Positions 1 through 8,220 of a stretch of 59,596 nucleotides of DNA are shown here, one piece after another; position 1 is the first letter of the stretch; each line of letters begins with the position of its first letter. The notes below the pieces were generated by a model that worked only from the letters and a program-made list of their open reading frames with translations, did no database searches and was not told the DNA's origin. The translations under genes and the position numbers were made by a program. The DNA is from Syntrophomonas sp. DTU019 (GTDB lineage: Bacteria > Bacillota > Syntrophomonadia > Syntrophomonadales > Syntrophomonadaceae), in contig LFSQ01000011.1 in NCBI GenBank assembly GCA_001512785.1, positions 1 through 59,596 on the forward strand. The letters are read 5' to 3'.

Positions 1-10
1 AAGCAACACG

Positions 11-47
11 AAACCCCCGCTAAATCTGCGTTTTAACGGGGGTTTTT
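11..47. terminator. Rho-independent terminator-like hairpin
   Basis: A nine-pair stem (AAACCCCCG at 11-19 with CGGGGGTTT at 37-45) encloses a 17-base loop, and a run of T follows on the plus strand at 43-47. It could end a plus-strand gene lying left of the window or back up the spoIVA terminator. Seen directly; the strand in use is not certain. Confidence 0.65.
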
Positions 48-59
48 CGACAGTCTGAA

Positions 60-77
60 ACCGGCCCTAAGGCCGGT
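60..77 (-). terminator. Hairpin downstream of spoIVA
   Basis: A perfect seven-pair GC-rich stem (ACCGGCC with GGCCGGT) with a four-base loop lies 24 bases past the spoIVA stop. On the minus strand it is followed by TTTC, a weak U tract. It probably serves as the spoIVA terminator together with the hairpin at 11-47. Confidence 0.55.
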
Positions 78-100
78 CTCAAAACCCTTTTCAAATTTAG

Positions 101-1579
101 TCACACTATGATGCAGATCAACCCTCCGCTGCCATCGTTGACGATGCGCTGCAGGGTATCTTGCAGTTTGAGCTGAGCGTTCTCGGGCATACGATGCAGC
201 TTGTTCTGTATCCCTTCTCTGACCAGATCATGCAGGGATTTGCCAAATATATTGGATTCCCAGATCTTGCCGGGATCTTCTTCGAATTCATCCAGTATAT
301 AACGCACCAGCTCTTCGCATTGCTTCTCGGTTCCAATAATTGGCGTTATCTCAGTGGTTATATCGGCACGGATAATATGCAGTGAAGGTGCCTTGGCCTT
401 CAGCCTGACTCCAAAACGGCTTCCCTGGCGGATCAGTTCGGGTTCTTCCAGGAGCATCTCCTCAAGGCGCGGGGTGACTACGCCATAACCGGATTCCTGC
501 ACCTCAAGCAGGGCAGAGGACACTTTGTCATACTCTTTTTTGGCAAAACTCAGATCTTTCATCAAGCGCATAATATCCTGAGTACCTTCCACGGAGAAAC
601 CGCTGACATCGCTCAGCGAGCGATAGAACAATTCTTCCGGAATGGTTATGTCCACTTCAGCAGTTCCAGTACCCAGGTTCATCTCTTCCAAGCTCACATA
701 GCTTATATGTTCAACATTGGAAAGCCTTTCAATAGCCTGATCTATGTCGCGCACCTTGCGTATATCGTTCAATATATCGCGGATGGCGTTTTCCAGGCTG
801 TCCCTGAGCCAGAAGTCTTCATCCAGTTCATCCACCCAGCCGGGCAGCTTGATGTTGACTTCATGAACCGGGAATTCATACAAGGCTTCTTCCAAAAGGC
901 CGTAGATCTGTTCCACGGACATCCGGGCTACATCAAGCGGCGTGACACTTACCCCGTATTTTTCAGCCAATTCCTCAGCCAAACTCAGTGTTTCCGTGCT
1001 ATAGGGATTCACGGAATTTAATATGATTATAAATGGTTTTCTGAGTTCTTTGAGTTCTTGAATAACCCTTTCCTCCGCCGGGACATAGTAGGAACGTTGA
1101 ATATCACTGATGGAGCCGTCCGTAGTCACTACAATCCCGATGGTGGAATGATCTACAATGACCTTCCTGGTCCCTATTTCGGCCGCCTCTTCGAAGGGTA
1201 CCTCATAGTCAAACCAGGGAGTTCTTACCATACGAGGCTGTTCATCCTCTTCGTAACCCAGTGCCCCTTCAACTGCATACCCCACACAGTCAATCAAGCG
1301 AGCCTTAAAGCTCAGGCCTTGCTGCGTGGTTATTTCGATGGCTTCGTTGGGGACGAATTTGGGTTCGGTGGTTGTGATGGTTTTCCCAGCACCACTCTGG
1401 GGAAGTTCATCTACAGCCCTTTCCCGATCATATACGTTCTTGATATTGGGGATGATCATGAGCTCCATGAAACGCTTGATAAAGGTTGACTTACCTGATC
1501 TTACGGGGCCTACAACTCCCAAATAGATATCGCCGCCAGTTCTTTCAGCGATATCGTTCAAGATGTTATTACTATCCAC
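101..1579 (-). CDS. spoIVA: Stage IV sporulation protein A
   Basis: SpoIVA is the ATPase that polymerises on the mother-cell face of the forespore membrane and forms the base layer of the spore coat. The 492-residue length is normal for the family. The N-terminal GTPase-like fold carries a Walker A motif, GPVRSGKST, at residues 24-32. The family also has a C-terminal region that anchors the protein to the forespore surface; here it ends in the hydrophobic CIIV with one Cys. The gene sits alone between a strong gpsA terminator upstream and two hairpins downstream, so it is probably transcribed by itself, fitting mother-cell sigma-E control. The product is clear; the regulation is inferred. Confidence 0.97.
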   Translation of the reverse strand: MDSNNILNDIAERTGGDIYLGVVGPVRSGKSTFIKRFMELMIIPNIKNVYDRERAVDELPQSGAGKTITTTEPKFVPNEAIEITTQQGLSFKARLIDCVGYAVEGALGYEEDEQPRMVRTPWFDYEVPFEEAAEIGTRKVIVDHSTIGIVVTTDGSISDIQRSYYVPAEERVIQELKELRKPFIIILNSVNPYSTETLSLAEELAEKYGVSVTPLDVARMSVEQIYGLLEEALYEFPVHEVNIKLPGWVDELDEDFWLRDSLENAIRDILNDIRKVRDIDQAIERLSNVEHISYVSLEEMNLGTGTAEVDITIPEELFYRSLSDVSGFSVEGTQDIMRLMKDLSFAKKEYDKVSSALLEVQESGYGVVTPRLEEMLLEEPELIRQGSRFGVRLKAKAPSLHIIRADITTEITPIIGTEKQCEELVRYILDEFEEDPGKIWESNIFGKSLHDLVREGIQNKLHRMPENAQLKLQDTLQRIVNDGSGGLICIIV

Positions 1580-1663
1580 TTCTCTTTTTCCCTCCCTTGT
1601 TTCAGACTTTAAAAGGCATCCTCCCTCCGATGCAAGACACCCCTTAATATCCCATGACGCTAT

Positions 1664-1691
1664 AACAGTACAAATATATTTATCAATATTC
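1664..1691 (-). promoter_or_regulatory. Possible sigma-E-type promoter of spoIVA
   Basis: On the minus strand GAATATT (1691-1685) is followed after 13 bases by GTACTGTT (1671-1664). This loosely resembles the Bacillus sigma-E pattern of ATATT and CATACAnT. It is about 90 bases before spoIVA. The match is imperfect and rests mainly on the known sigma-E dependence of spoIVA. Confidence 0.3.
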
Positions 1692-1709
1692 GGTAATATA
1701 ACCAGAAAA

Positions 1710-1736
1710 GAAAAAAAGTATGGGTTTGTCCATACT
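1710..1736 (-). terminator. Rho-independent terminator of the gpsA operon
   Basis: On the minus strand the stem AGTATGG/CCATACT, six to seven pairs, has a six-base loop and is followed directly by seven T residues. It lies about 70 bases past the gpsA stop and isolates spoIVA from the operon upstream. Confidence 0.85.
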
Positions 1737-1805
1737 CAAAAAACTTGCATTTTAAGGGCATCAATATCAAGTTGTGCATATCATCTATGAGCGCAACATC
1801 ATTTA

Positions 1806-2825
1806 TCAATCAACCAGCGGCTCCATTTCATGCCGTTTGGCCCGGCACATGATAGCAGTCACTTCCTGCGACACCGGCGCCTGTTTGTACAATATATTGT
1901 AACAGGACTGGGTGATGGGCATTTCTATACCCAATTTGTCAGCCAGGTGCTTGACCACCTTGGTGGTGTGTATACCTTCCACCACCATGCCCACTTCTTG
2001 CATAGCATCATCCATACTATAGCCCTTGCCGATCAATATACCGGCCCTGCGGTTGCGCGAAAAGTTGCTGCAGCAGGTCACCACCATATCTCCCAAACCA
2101 CTCAGCCCGGTAAAGGTGCGATGATCACCGCCCAGCCTGACCCCCATACGGATTATTTCCACCAGGCCGCGCGTCATCAAAGCGGCCACTGTATTATCGC
2201 CATAGCCCAGCCCAACTACCATGCCGGCTGCCAGGGCGATGATGTTTTTCAATGCTCCCCCCAGTTCCACACCGGCTATGTCCGGATTGGTATAAACCCT
2301 CAAAGAGCGGGACATGTAAGCATCCTGTACGAAAAAAGCCGTACTTTCACAGGATGAAGCCACAGTAACTGCGGTGGGAACGCAGCGGGCTACCTCTTCG
2401 GCATGACTGGGTCCGGACAGCACCGCATAGCTTTGCAGAATACTATCACCCATCACATCCCGGGCCACCTGGCTCATTCTCATCCCGCTGTTTATTTCAA
2501 TCCCCTTGGCGGTGTTGACCAGGACGGTGCCAGGCCTGTATACAGCTTTTAGCTGCTGCAGCACCTCACGAACCGCCTGCGATGGAACCGCTACAACTAT
2601 CATGCCGGCATCTTGCACCGCTTCATGCAGATCACTGGTCAGGCTGATCTCTTTGGGTACAGGCAAACCCGGCAGATAATGCCGGTTTTCCCCTGCTGCA
2701 GCAATCGCTTCTATCTCCCCCGGCCTGCCCCAAAGGGTGATGGCAAATCCATTCTTATTCAAAACCAGGGCCTGAGCCGTACCCCAACTGCCGGCTCCCA
2801 TTATGCAAACCTTCTCCATCCCCAA
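1806..2825 (-). CDS. gpsA: Glycerol-3-phosphate dehydrogenase [NAD(P)+]
   Basis: GpsA reduces dihydroxyacetone phosphate to sn-glycerol 3-phosphate, the phospholipid backbone precursor, in the cytoplasm. The 339-residue protein has the N-terminal dinucleotide-binding motif GAGSWGT near residue 10, the substrate-binding stretch GALKNIIALAAG, and the typical GLSGLGDMVVTC segment. It is the last gene of the long cluster and lies 12 bases after plsY, whose enzyme acylates its product, so the pair forms the first steps of phospholipid synthesis. A strong terminator follows. Assignment is secure. Confidence 0.97.
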   Translation of the reverse strand: MGMEKVCIMGAGSWGTAQALVLNKNGFAITLWGRPGEIEAIAAAGENRHYLPGLPVPKEISLTSDLHEAVQDAGMIVVAVPSQAVREVLQQLKAVYRPGTVLVNTAKGIEINSGMRMSQVARDVMGDSILQSYAVLSGPSHAEEVARCVPTAVTVASSCESTAFFVQDAYMSRSLRVYTNPDIAGVELGGALKNIIALAAGMVVGLGYGDNTVAALMTRGLVEIIRMGVRLGGDHRTFTGLSGLGDMVVTCCSNFSRNRRAGILIGKGYSMDDAMQEVGMVVEGIHTTKVVKHLADKLGIEMPITQSCYNILYKQAPVSQEVTAIMCRAKRHEMEPLVD

Positions 2826-2837
2826 TCCTCCAGTTGG

Positions 2838-3428
2838 CTAAACCGCCTTATCGGTGATGCGCGCTTCCTGACCTGAAATCAGCCGCTTGATATTGGAATG
2901 ATGCCTGAATAGAACCAGGGCCGCCAGTAATAAGCTCATTACCGTATAAGACCACGGCTCCACCAATATCAGGCACAAAACAGGCAACAAGGCCGCGGCC
3001 AAAACCGATCCCAGGGATACATAGCGGGTCAACAGCACAGCCAGTATCATCACGGCTAGCAGTACCAGAAAAATCTGGGGCATCAAGTACAGAATCACAC
3101 CGGCTGCAGTAGCTACCCCCTTGCCGCCTTTAAATGATAAAAATATGCTAAAACAGTGGCCAACCACTACCAAAACACCACAAACCGCAGCTATAACCTC
3201 ATTGCCCCAGGTCAGTCCGATCCATGCCGCCAGCAGGCCTTTTAAAAGATCCCCCGCCAGGGCCAGAACCGCAACCGATGTTGTGGTGGAGCGCAGCACA
3301 TTGGTGGCCCCGATATTCCCGCTGCCGCGCTGGGATATATCCACTTTGCCCAGATACTTGCCAAATATATAAGAGAACGGAATGGCCCCCAAAAAATAGC
3401 TCACTAAGAACAAAACCCAATAATTCAC
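2838..3428 (-). CDS. plsY: Glycerol-3-phosphate acyltransferase PlsY
   Basis: PlsY is a multi-pass membrane enzyme that transfers acyl from acyl phosphate to glycerol 3-phosphate to form lysophosphatidate. The 196-residue form has several hydrophobic helices and the signature GSGNIGATNVLR and FKGGKGVATAAG loops. I chose the GTG at 3428 over the ATG at 3446 because GAGAGGGG stands eight bases before the GTG while the ATG has no good ribosome site; the resulting start NYWVLFLVSYFLGAIPF matches family starts. It lies between der and gpsA in the same direction. The substrate donor, acyl phosphate, is known from the family. Confidence 0.95.
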   Translation of the reverse strand: MNYWVLFLVSYFLGAIPFSYIFGKYLGKVDISQRGSGNIGATNVLRSTTTSVAVLALAGDLLKGLLAAWIGLTWGNEVIAAVCGVLVVVGHCFSIFLSFKGGKGVATAAGVILYLMPQIFLVLLAVMILAVLLTRYVSLGSVLAAALLPVLCLILVEPWSYTVMSLLLAALVLFRHHSNIKRLISGQEARITDKAV

Positions 3429-3465
3429 AATCTCATCCCCTCTCATGCAGCTTGCCCATGCTCAT

Positions 3466-4788
3466 TTATAGAGATTTTGAGGTTTTCTTGCGCACCAAGA
3501 GGCGCAGCGGTGAGCCTTCAAAGCCGAAGTTCTGTCGCAATACGTTTTCCAGATAGCGCAGGTAAGAAAAGTGCACCTCTTCCGGAGCGCTGCAAAACAA
3601 CACAAAGGTAGGCGGCGCAGTAGCCACCTGCGTGGTATAAAAAATCTTCACCCGCTTGCTGCCCCCTGGCAGGGGGTTGAGCAATATGGCTTCATTGATA
3701 ACCCTGTTCAGCTCAGCGGTGGTAATGCGGCGGTGATACTGCTCCACTACGAAATCCACCAGTTCAATTATCTTGAAGATGCGCTGGCGAGTCAGTGCAG
3801 ATACATAAAGGATAGGCGCATAAGCCAAAAATTTCAAGTCCTGACGGATATCCTGGTCATAGCGGTTCATGGTATGCTCATCCTTTTCGATCGCATCCCA
3901 CTTGTTGACCACCACAATATTGGCCTTGTTCTGTTCATGTACATATCCGGCTATACGCTGATCCTGCTCGGTCACTTTTTCCACCGCATCCAGCATGATC
4001 AGAACCACGTCCGCTCTTTCTATGCTTTTTAAGGCGCGGATTACGCTGTATTTTTCGGTAGCTTCCTTGATGCGGGATTTTTTGCGTATACCGGCGGTAT
4101 CGATCAGTATGTAGCGGTTGCCTCCATACTCAAAAGGCGTATCTATGGAATCTCGAGTAGTACCTGGTATATCGCTGACAATAACCCGCTGCTCGCCCAA
4201 CAGGGCGTTGACCAGGGATGATTTGCCCACATTGGGCCGCCCGACGATGGCGATTTTAACCGCATCGGGGTCTTCTTCAAACTCTTGCCATGGAGGGAAA
4301 CAGGCTATGACCGTATCGAGGAGGTCGTTGGTATTGAGTCCATGTATGGCTGAAATGGGGATGGGATCTCCCAATCCCAGGCGATAGAAATCCAGCCATT
4401 CCAGCTGGCGATCGAAATTCTCAACTTTATTTGCGGCCAGGACTACCGGCTTTCCGGAGCGGCGCAGCATATCCGCAACCTGTTCGTCTTCAGAGGTGAT
4501 GCCCTGCCGGGCATCCACCACAAAGATGATTACATCGGCCTCATCGATGGCTATCTCGGCCTGCAGCTGCACTTCGCGGGCTATGCTGTCGGCACTCTCA
4601 AAGCGCAGTCCCCCGGTGTCAATAATGATAAAAGCCCGGCCCGACCATTCCGAAACATCATAGAGGCGGTCGCGGGTAACCCCGGGGGTATCTTCCACAA
4701 TGGCTTTGCGCTTCCCCGCCAGGCGGTTAAAAAGGGTCGATTTTCCTACATTGGGCCTGCCCACTATGGCAACCACCGGTTTAGACAT
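3466..4788 (-). CDS. der: Ribosome assembly GTPase Der (EngA)
   Basis: Der is a tandem GTPase needed for maturation of the 50S ribosomal subunit. The 440 residues contain two complete G domains, each with its own P-loop: GRPNVGKST at about residue 10 and GRPNVGKSS at about 183. DTPG and DTAG, then NKVE and NKWD, complete the two GTP sites. A C-terminal KH-like domain follows and ends in lysines. The gene starts three bases after the DUF512 gene stops, implying coupled translation. Confidence 0.97.
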   Translation of the reverse strand: MSKPVVAIVGRPNVGKSTLFNRLAGKRKAIVEDTPGVTRDRLYDVSEWSGRAFIIIDTGGLRFESADSIAREVQLQAEIAIDEADVIIFVVDARQGITSEDEQVADMLRRSGKPVVLAANKVENFDRQLEWLDFYRLGLGDPIPISAIHGLNTNDLLDTVIACFPPWQEFEEDPDAVKIAIVGRPNVGKSSLVNALLGEQRVIVSDIPGTTRDSIDTPFEYGGNRYILIDTAGIRKKSRIKEATEKYSVIRALKSIERADVVLIMLDAVEKVTEQDQRIAGYVHEQNKANIVVVNKWDAIEKDEHTMNRYDQDIRQDLKFLAYAPILYVSALTRQRIFKIIELVDFVVEQYHRRITTAELNRVINEAILLNPLPGGSKRVKIFYTTQVATAPPTFVLFCSAPEEVHFSYLRYLENVLRQNFGFEGSPLRLLVRKKTSKSL

Positions 4789-4791
4789 GTG

Positions 4792-6108
4792 TTACTCTCC
4801 GTTATAATCATGATTTAGCACCGCATCGATAAGGGCCTGGGCCTCTACCGGCACCACCTTGATATCAGCCCCCGATGCTTTTATTATATCTTCCACTGAG
4901 ATATCGTCCAACAACAGCTCTTCACCGGCTTTGAGCACAATCTCCGGGAGCAGCACCTTTTGCCCCTGGTATTTGTGCCCTAAGGCCTGGATAATATCCT
5001 GCCCGGTCAACAGGCCGGTCACAGTTATGCTTTCGCCCCAGAAGCGATTGGCTACCGGTATGAGCTGTACCGAAACCCCGGCAACCTGGTTTAAGCGCTC
5101 GACTATGGGCTGTAAGGCAATAGATCCCGAAATCCCGGTGATGATATGCGTCTTATGTGGGGCAAGCGCATCCGGCAAGGCTTTTTCCGCCTGAGCAAAT
5201 TCGTCCCACAACAGCCGCACCAGTCCGATCCCGTTTTCCACTTGTTCAAAACCATCATAGTAACTGCTGTCAGGTATGCTTTGACCGGCTTTGAGATAAA
5301 ACTCGTCCGCCAGGTATACCAGCCCCAACCCATGCTGGTCACGGTAGCTTTTTTGATACGCGTCGACCAGCGTGATCAGGCTGTTGGACTGTTCGGGGGT
5401 TACAGCGTGAAGCTCCGGCAACCCCTGGCGGTATTGGGTTAATCCCACCGGAACGATGCCTATTGACTGCACACTGGGATAAAACCCGGCCAGCTGTTCT
5501 ATAGTCTCCTTTAGCACCTCTCCGTCATTGATACCCGGACACAATACGATTTGGGTATGAATTTCTATGCCGGCATTATACAGGCGCTCCATATCCTGCC
5601 TGATGTTAACCGCATTTTTGTTTTTCAACAATCTGGCTCGTACCTCAGGCCGCATGGCATGTACGGAGATATACAGCGGGCTCAGCCGCATGGACAGGAT
5701 CTTGTCCCAATCCGGCCTTTTCAAATTGGTCAGGGTGATATAATTGCCAAACAGAAAGGAGTGCCGGTAATCATCGTCTTTTATTTTCAGAGTAGGGCGC
5801 ATGCCGTCAGGGAGTTGATCGACAAAGCAAAACAGGCAGCGATTCCTGCAAGTCTTCATCTGGTCGAAGATAAAACCGTCCAGAATCAATCCCAGGTCTT
5901 CATCGTCTTCTTTTTCCACCTCGACCAGCCAGGTTTCACCATGGGGCTTGTTGATTTGCATGCGCAGGAAAACATCCTGTGCCATAAAGCGATAATCGAG
6001 AATATCGCATATATCCCTGCCATTTATGGAGCATAATACATCACCGGCCGCAATGCCTATATCTTCGGCTATACTGCCCGGGATCACTGCTTGAATGGGC
6101 GCTGCCAC
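4792..6108 (-). CDS. DUF512 family radical SAM protein with N-terminal PDZ-like domain
   Basis: The 438-residue protein belongs to the DUF512 family found beside der in many anaerobic Firmicutes. Residues 1-70 form a PDZ-like domain (PGSIAEDIGIAAGD). Residues 87-94 hold the radical SAM cluster motif C-x3-C-x2-C (CRNRCLFC), and the C-terminal half is the DUF512 region. Its substrate and reaction are unknown. A GTG start with GGGAGG eight bases upstream is clear. The PDZ-like domain could bring it to a partner or membrane site, but that is inference. Confidence 0.88.
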   Translation of the reverse strand: MAAPIQAVIPGSIAEDIGIAAGDVLCSINGRDICDILDYRFMAQDVFLRMQINKPHGETWLVEVEKEDDEDLGLILDGFIFDQMKTCRNRCLFCFVDQLPDGMRPTLKIKDDDYRHSFLFGNYITLTNLKRPDWDKILSMRLSPLYISVHAMRPEVRARLLKNKNAVNIRQDMERLYNAGIEIHTQIVLCPGINDGEVLKETIEQLAGFYPSVQSIGIVPVGLTQYRQGLPELHAVTPEQSNSLITLVDAYQKSYRDQHGLGLVYLADEFYLKAGQSIPDSSYYDGFEQVENGIGLVRLLWDEFAQAEKALPDALAPHKTHIITGISGSIALQPIVERLNQVAGVSVQLIPVANRFWGESITVTGLLTGQDIIQALGHKYQGQKVLLPEIVLKAGEELLLDDISVEDIIKASGADIKVVPVEAQALIDAVLNHDYNGE

Positions 6109-6198
6109 CTAAATACCTCCCGCTCTCCGTCTATCCCCATTATTATCCCTTATCGCTTGCCCCCCTGCAATAGCAGTGCTTCATTGTTATTGTATTGA

Positions 6199-6648
6199 TT
6201 ATTGCCGGGCAAAACTGAGTTCAGCCTTAAAGGCCAGGGTTTCTTTTTCTATGTGTTCATATTGCTTTCTGGCCAGGTAATGCGCGGCCAGGTTTAAGAG
6301 GTACCGGCCTCCCAGTCAGGGCGGCAGGTAACTCAGCACATAAAGCCACAGATTGCCGGGGACCGATACCGCTCTGGCAATTAAATCCCTTTCGCCAAAA
6401 CCGAACAAGTCGCGAAAACCGGCGATGATGGCAGGAGCCAATTCGTGATTTGGCCCGGCCCCAAAGGTATAAACCTTTACCCCCTCAGCCGTTTGACCGA
6501 CATACAAAAGCTCCCCTTTTGAATCCAGTCTTATATCACCATAATGCTCAATAAAGCGGTAATCGTTGCTATGAAGATTGCCCATAAAAATATGGGCGGC
6601 TATAAGTGCATGATGCACCCCGGTAGGGCCCACAAATATCACATGCAA
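6199..6648 (-). pseudogene. DUF3189 family gene interrupted by an in-frame TGA
   Basis: This is the second of two tandem DUF3189 genes. A TTG at 6648 with AGGTG six bases upstream starts a frame of 110 codons that stops at TGA (6316-6318). The same frame then continues for 38 sense codons (LGGRYLLNLAAHYLARKQYE and onward) to TAA at 6199-6201. The rejoined product is about 149 residues, against 151 for the neighbouring paralogue at 6663-7118. The TGA aligns with an Arg in the paralogue's RRLGW, so a single CGA-to-TGA change is the simplest explanation. The N-terminal HVIFVGPTGVHHALIAAH matches the paralogue's start. The short form may still be made. Alternatives are a sequencing error or UGA recoding. 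Confidence 0.75.
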
Positions 6649-6662
6649 TGCTTTCACCTGCT

Positions 6663-7118
6663 TTATTGTGAGGTTTTGAGCCGGGTGATCTCTACCAGAT
6701 TGCAAATGCTGCCAAAAGCCCCTCTGGTGCCGAGAAGCAGAAGGGGACGCCCGATGGCTGTCCAGCCCAAACGCCTGGAAATAAAGCCGCCCATGGCCAT
6801 CAAGAGATTGACCCTGCTCATACAGTTTACTGCCATGACCTCATGCTCCACCCCCAGTAAACCGGCCACACCCATAAGCATGGCACTGCACCTCTCGCCC
6901 ATGCCTTTTTTGCCCAGTATATAAATGTCATGGCCTGATTCATCGGTCCCCATATAATGGATGCGGCCAAAATCGCTGTCCTGGGTTTTATCAAAGTAAG
7001 GCAGATGTATCAAGTCAAGCGGGTCGGGCAAGCGGGTTGGGTCGAGCCATTTAAGATGCAGGGCTGCAGCCACAACTGATGAATGTGACCCCCCATAGCA
7101 GTGATAAATAACCTTCAT
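6663..7118 (-). CDS. DUF3189 family protein
   Basis: The 151-residue protein belongs to DUF3189, a family of unknown function found in spore-forming clostridia. It opens with a beta strand and glycine-rich turn, IYHCYGGSHSSVVAAALH, that resembles a nucleotide- or phosphate-binding loop, and has a second glycine-containing stretch, ILGKKGMGERCSAM. A good AAGGAG site precedes the ATG. It lies after the YIEGIA pair and 14 bases before its broken paralogue. Function is unknown; the setting suggests sporulation or envelope work. Confidence 0.8.
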   Translation of the reverse strand: MKVIYHCYGGSHSSVVAAALHLKWLDPTRLPDPLDLIHLPYFDKTQDSDFGRIHYMGTDESGHDIYILGKKGMGERCSAMLMGVAGLLGVEHEVMAVNCMSRVNLLMAMGGFISRRLGWTAIGRPLLLLGTRGAFGSICNLVEITRLKTSQ

Positions 7119-7133
7119 ATAAGCTCCTTAACC

Positions 7134-7328
7134 TCAGTGTTTGCAAATGATAAAAACCCCGTTTTCCAGGTCGTGAACATTGCCTCCCAGAATCCTGGCC
7201 AGCATTAAGACCAGGCGCTTCTGTTGCCCGCTTTCATTAGCCACGAAAACCGGGCATCCACAGCCCTGCACCAGACCGGGATCCTGGGTGACAATGGCCA
7301 ATATATACTCCTTTACCGTGATTTCCAC
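7134..7328 (-). CDS. Small partner protein of YIEGIA (capping complex subunit type)
   Basis: This 64-residue protein matches the small family annotated as the capping complex subunit for YIEGIA proteins. It has VKEYILAIVTQDPG and a GCGCPVFVA segment, and no membrane helix or signal peptide. It begins with GTG one base after the YIEGIA stop, so the two are almost certainly translated together and may form a complex. Biochemical function is unknown. I recognise the pairing with the neighbour more firmly than the sequence alone. Confidence 0.75.
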   Translation of the reverse strand: MEITVKEYILAIVTQDPGLVQGCGCPVFVANESGQQKRLVLMLARILGGNVHDLENGVFIICKH

Positions 7329-7329
7329 T

Positions 7330-8220
7330 TTAATCTGCTGCCTTTCTGCCCCAATAGCTTTTCAGGGTAGAGCTGCGGGCCGACTCCAATACCGGCACCC
7401 TTTTAATCATCTCCATCAGCACATCCATATCAGGTTCATTGGGCACTATGAACAACGCCAGATATCCCTTGTCAGCATGCATGCGCGCCATAGGGAGCAA
7501 TTCTGTTTCACCGATATCCACTTTAGCCCCCAAAATCGAGGTTACATCATGGATAATGGCCATACGCTGTCCCGGGCTCTGCAGGGTCAAGCGGCCTTCA
7601 TCATCAAAGGGATGGATTAGAACTGCCAGGGCTTCTGACATGATTTTATCCCGGGCGGCTTTTAAGCCCACATTCATCATCGGCACATCGGCCACTTTTA
7701 ACAGGGCGCCGTCAAAAGAGACCTCTGCCGGTTCTATCGAAGCTATCTCGCCAATGGTTGACCCGCTCATCAATTTAGTTGTCCCGTATATCATCAACGG
7801 GCCGGCCACCAGGGCCAGCTGCCATCCCCATAAATGAGCCACCCCTGCTGTCACCAAGGCGGTCAATATCACCAGATAATTGCGCATTTCAAATACACGG
7901 GCAATGCCTTCAATATAGTCATGACCCCGGGTTATCAGCTTGTGCTCTTCCAGGCTGGACAGGGTCTTGCGCTCCATATCCCTGATTTCCCGGAATTGCT
8001 GCGCTGCCAGGGCCAGAAAAGTGACGGCTACCCAATCGGGTTCAGTAATCGCAGGTATGGCCACCGCACCCAGGCTGGCGGCAATAAAACCCAAGGCCAG
8101 ATGGGTTATATGACCGTGGGGATAAGTTGGATAATGGCGGTAATCATAGCGCAGTAATACCCAGCGGTTGATAAAACCGGCTACGATGCCCGCCAAAATA
8201 ACTGTTCCATAACTTTGCAT
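7330..8220 (-). CDS. YIEGIA family membrane protein
   Basis: The 296-residue protein carries the eponymous YIEGIA motif at residues 102-107. Its N-terminal half has several hydrophobic segments (about 5-22, 38-60, 62-75 and 113-150), and the C-terminal 150 residues form a soluble domain. The family is conserved in endospore-forming Firmicutes and has no established biochemical role. The ATG overlaps the spoIIP stop as TGATG, and the small YIEGIA partner follows one base after its own stop, so spoIIP, YIEGIA and partner are translationally coupled. A role with SpoIIP at the engulfing membrane is inference. Confidence 0.85.
   Translation of the reverse strand: MQSYGTVILAGIVAGFINRWVLLRYDYRHYPTYPHGHITHLALGFIAASLGAVAIPAITEPDWVAVTFLALAAQQFREIRDMERKTLSSLEEHKLITRGHDYIEGIARVFEMRNYLVILTALVTAGVAHLWGWQLALVAGPLMIYGTTKLMSGSTIGEIASIEPAEVSFDGALLKVADVPMMNVGLKAARDKIMSEALAVLIHPFDDEGRLTLQSPGQRMAIIHDVTSILGAKVDIGETELLPMARMHADKGYLALFIVPNEPDMDVLMEMIKRVPVLESARSSTLKSYWGRKAAD

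Noticed and set aside
6316-6318. Selenocysteine codon in the DUF3189 gene
   Set aside because: The aligned residue is Arg rather than Cys, and the downstream stem is too close for a normal bacterial SECIS element. Kept only as a remote alternative.
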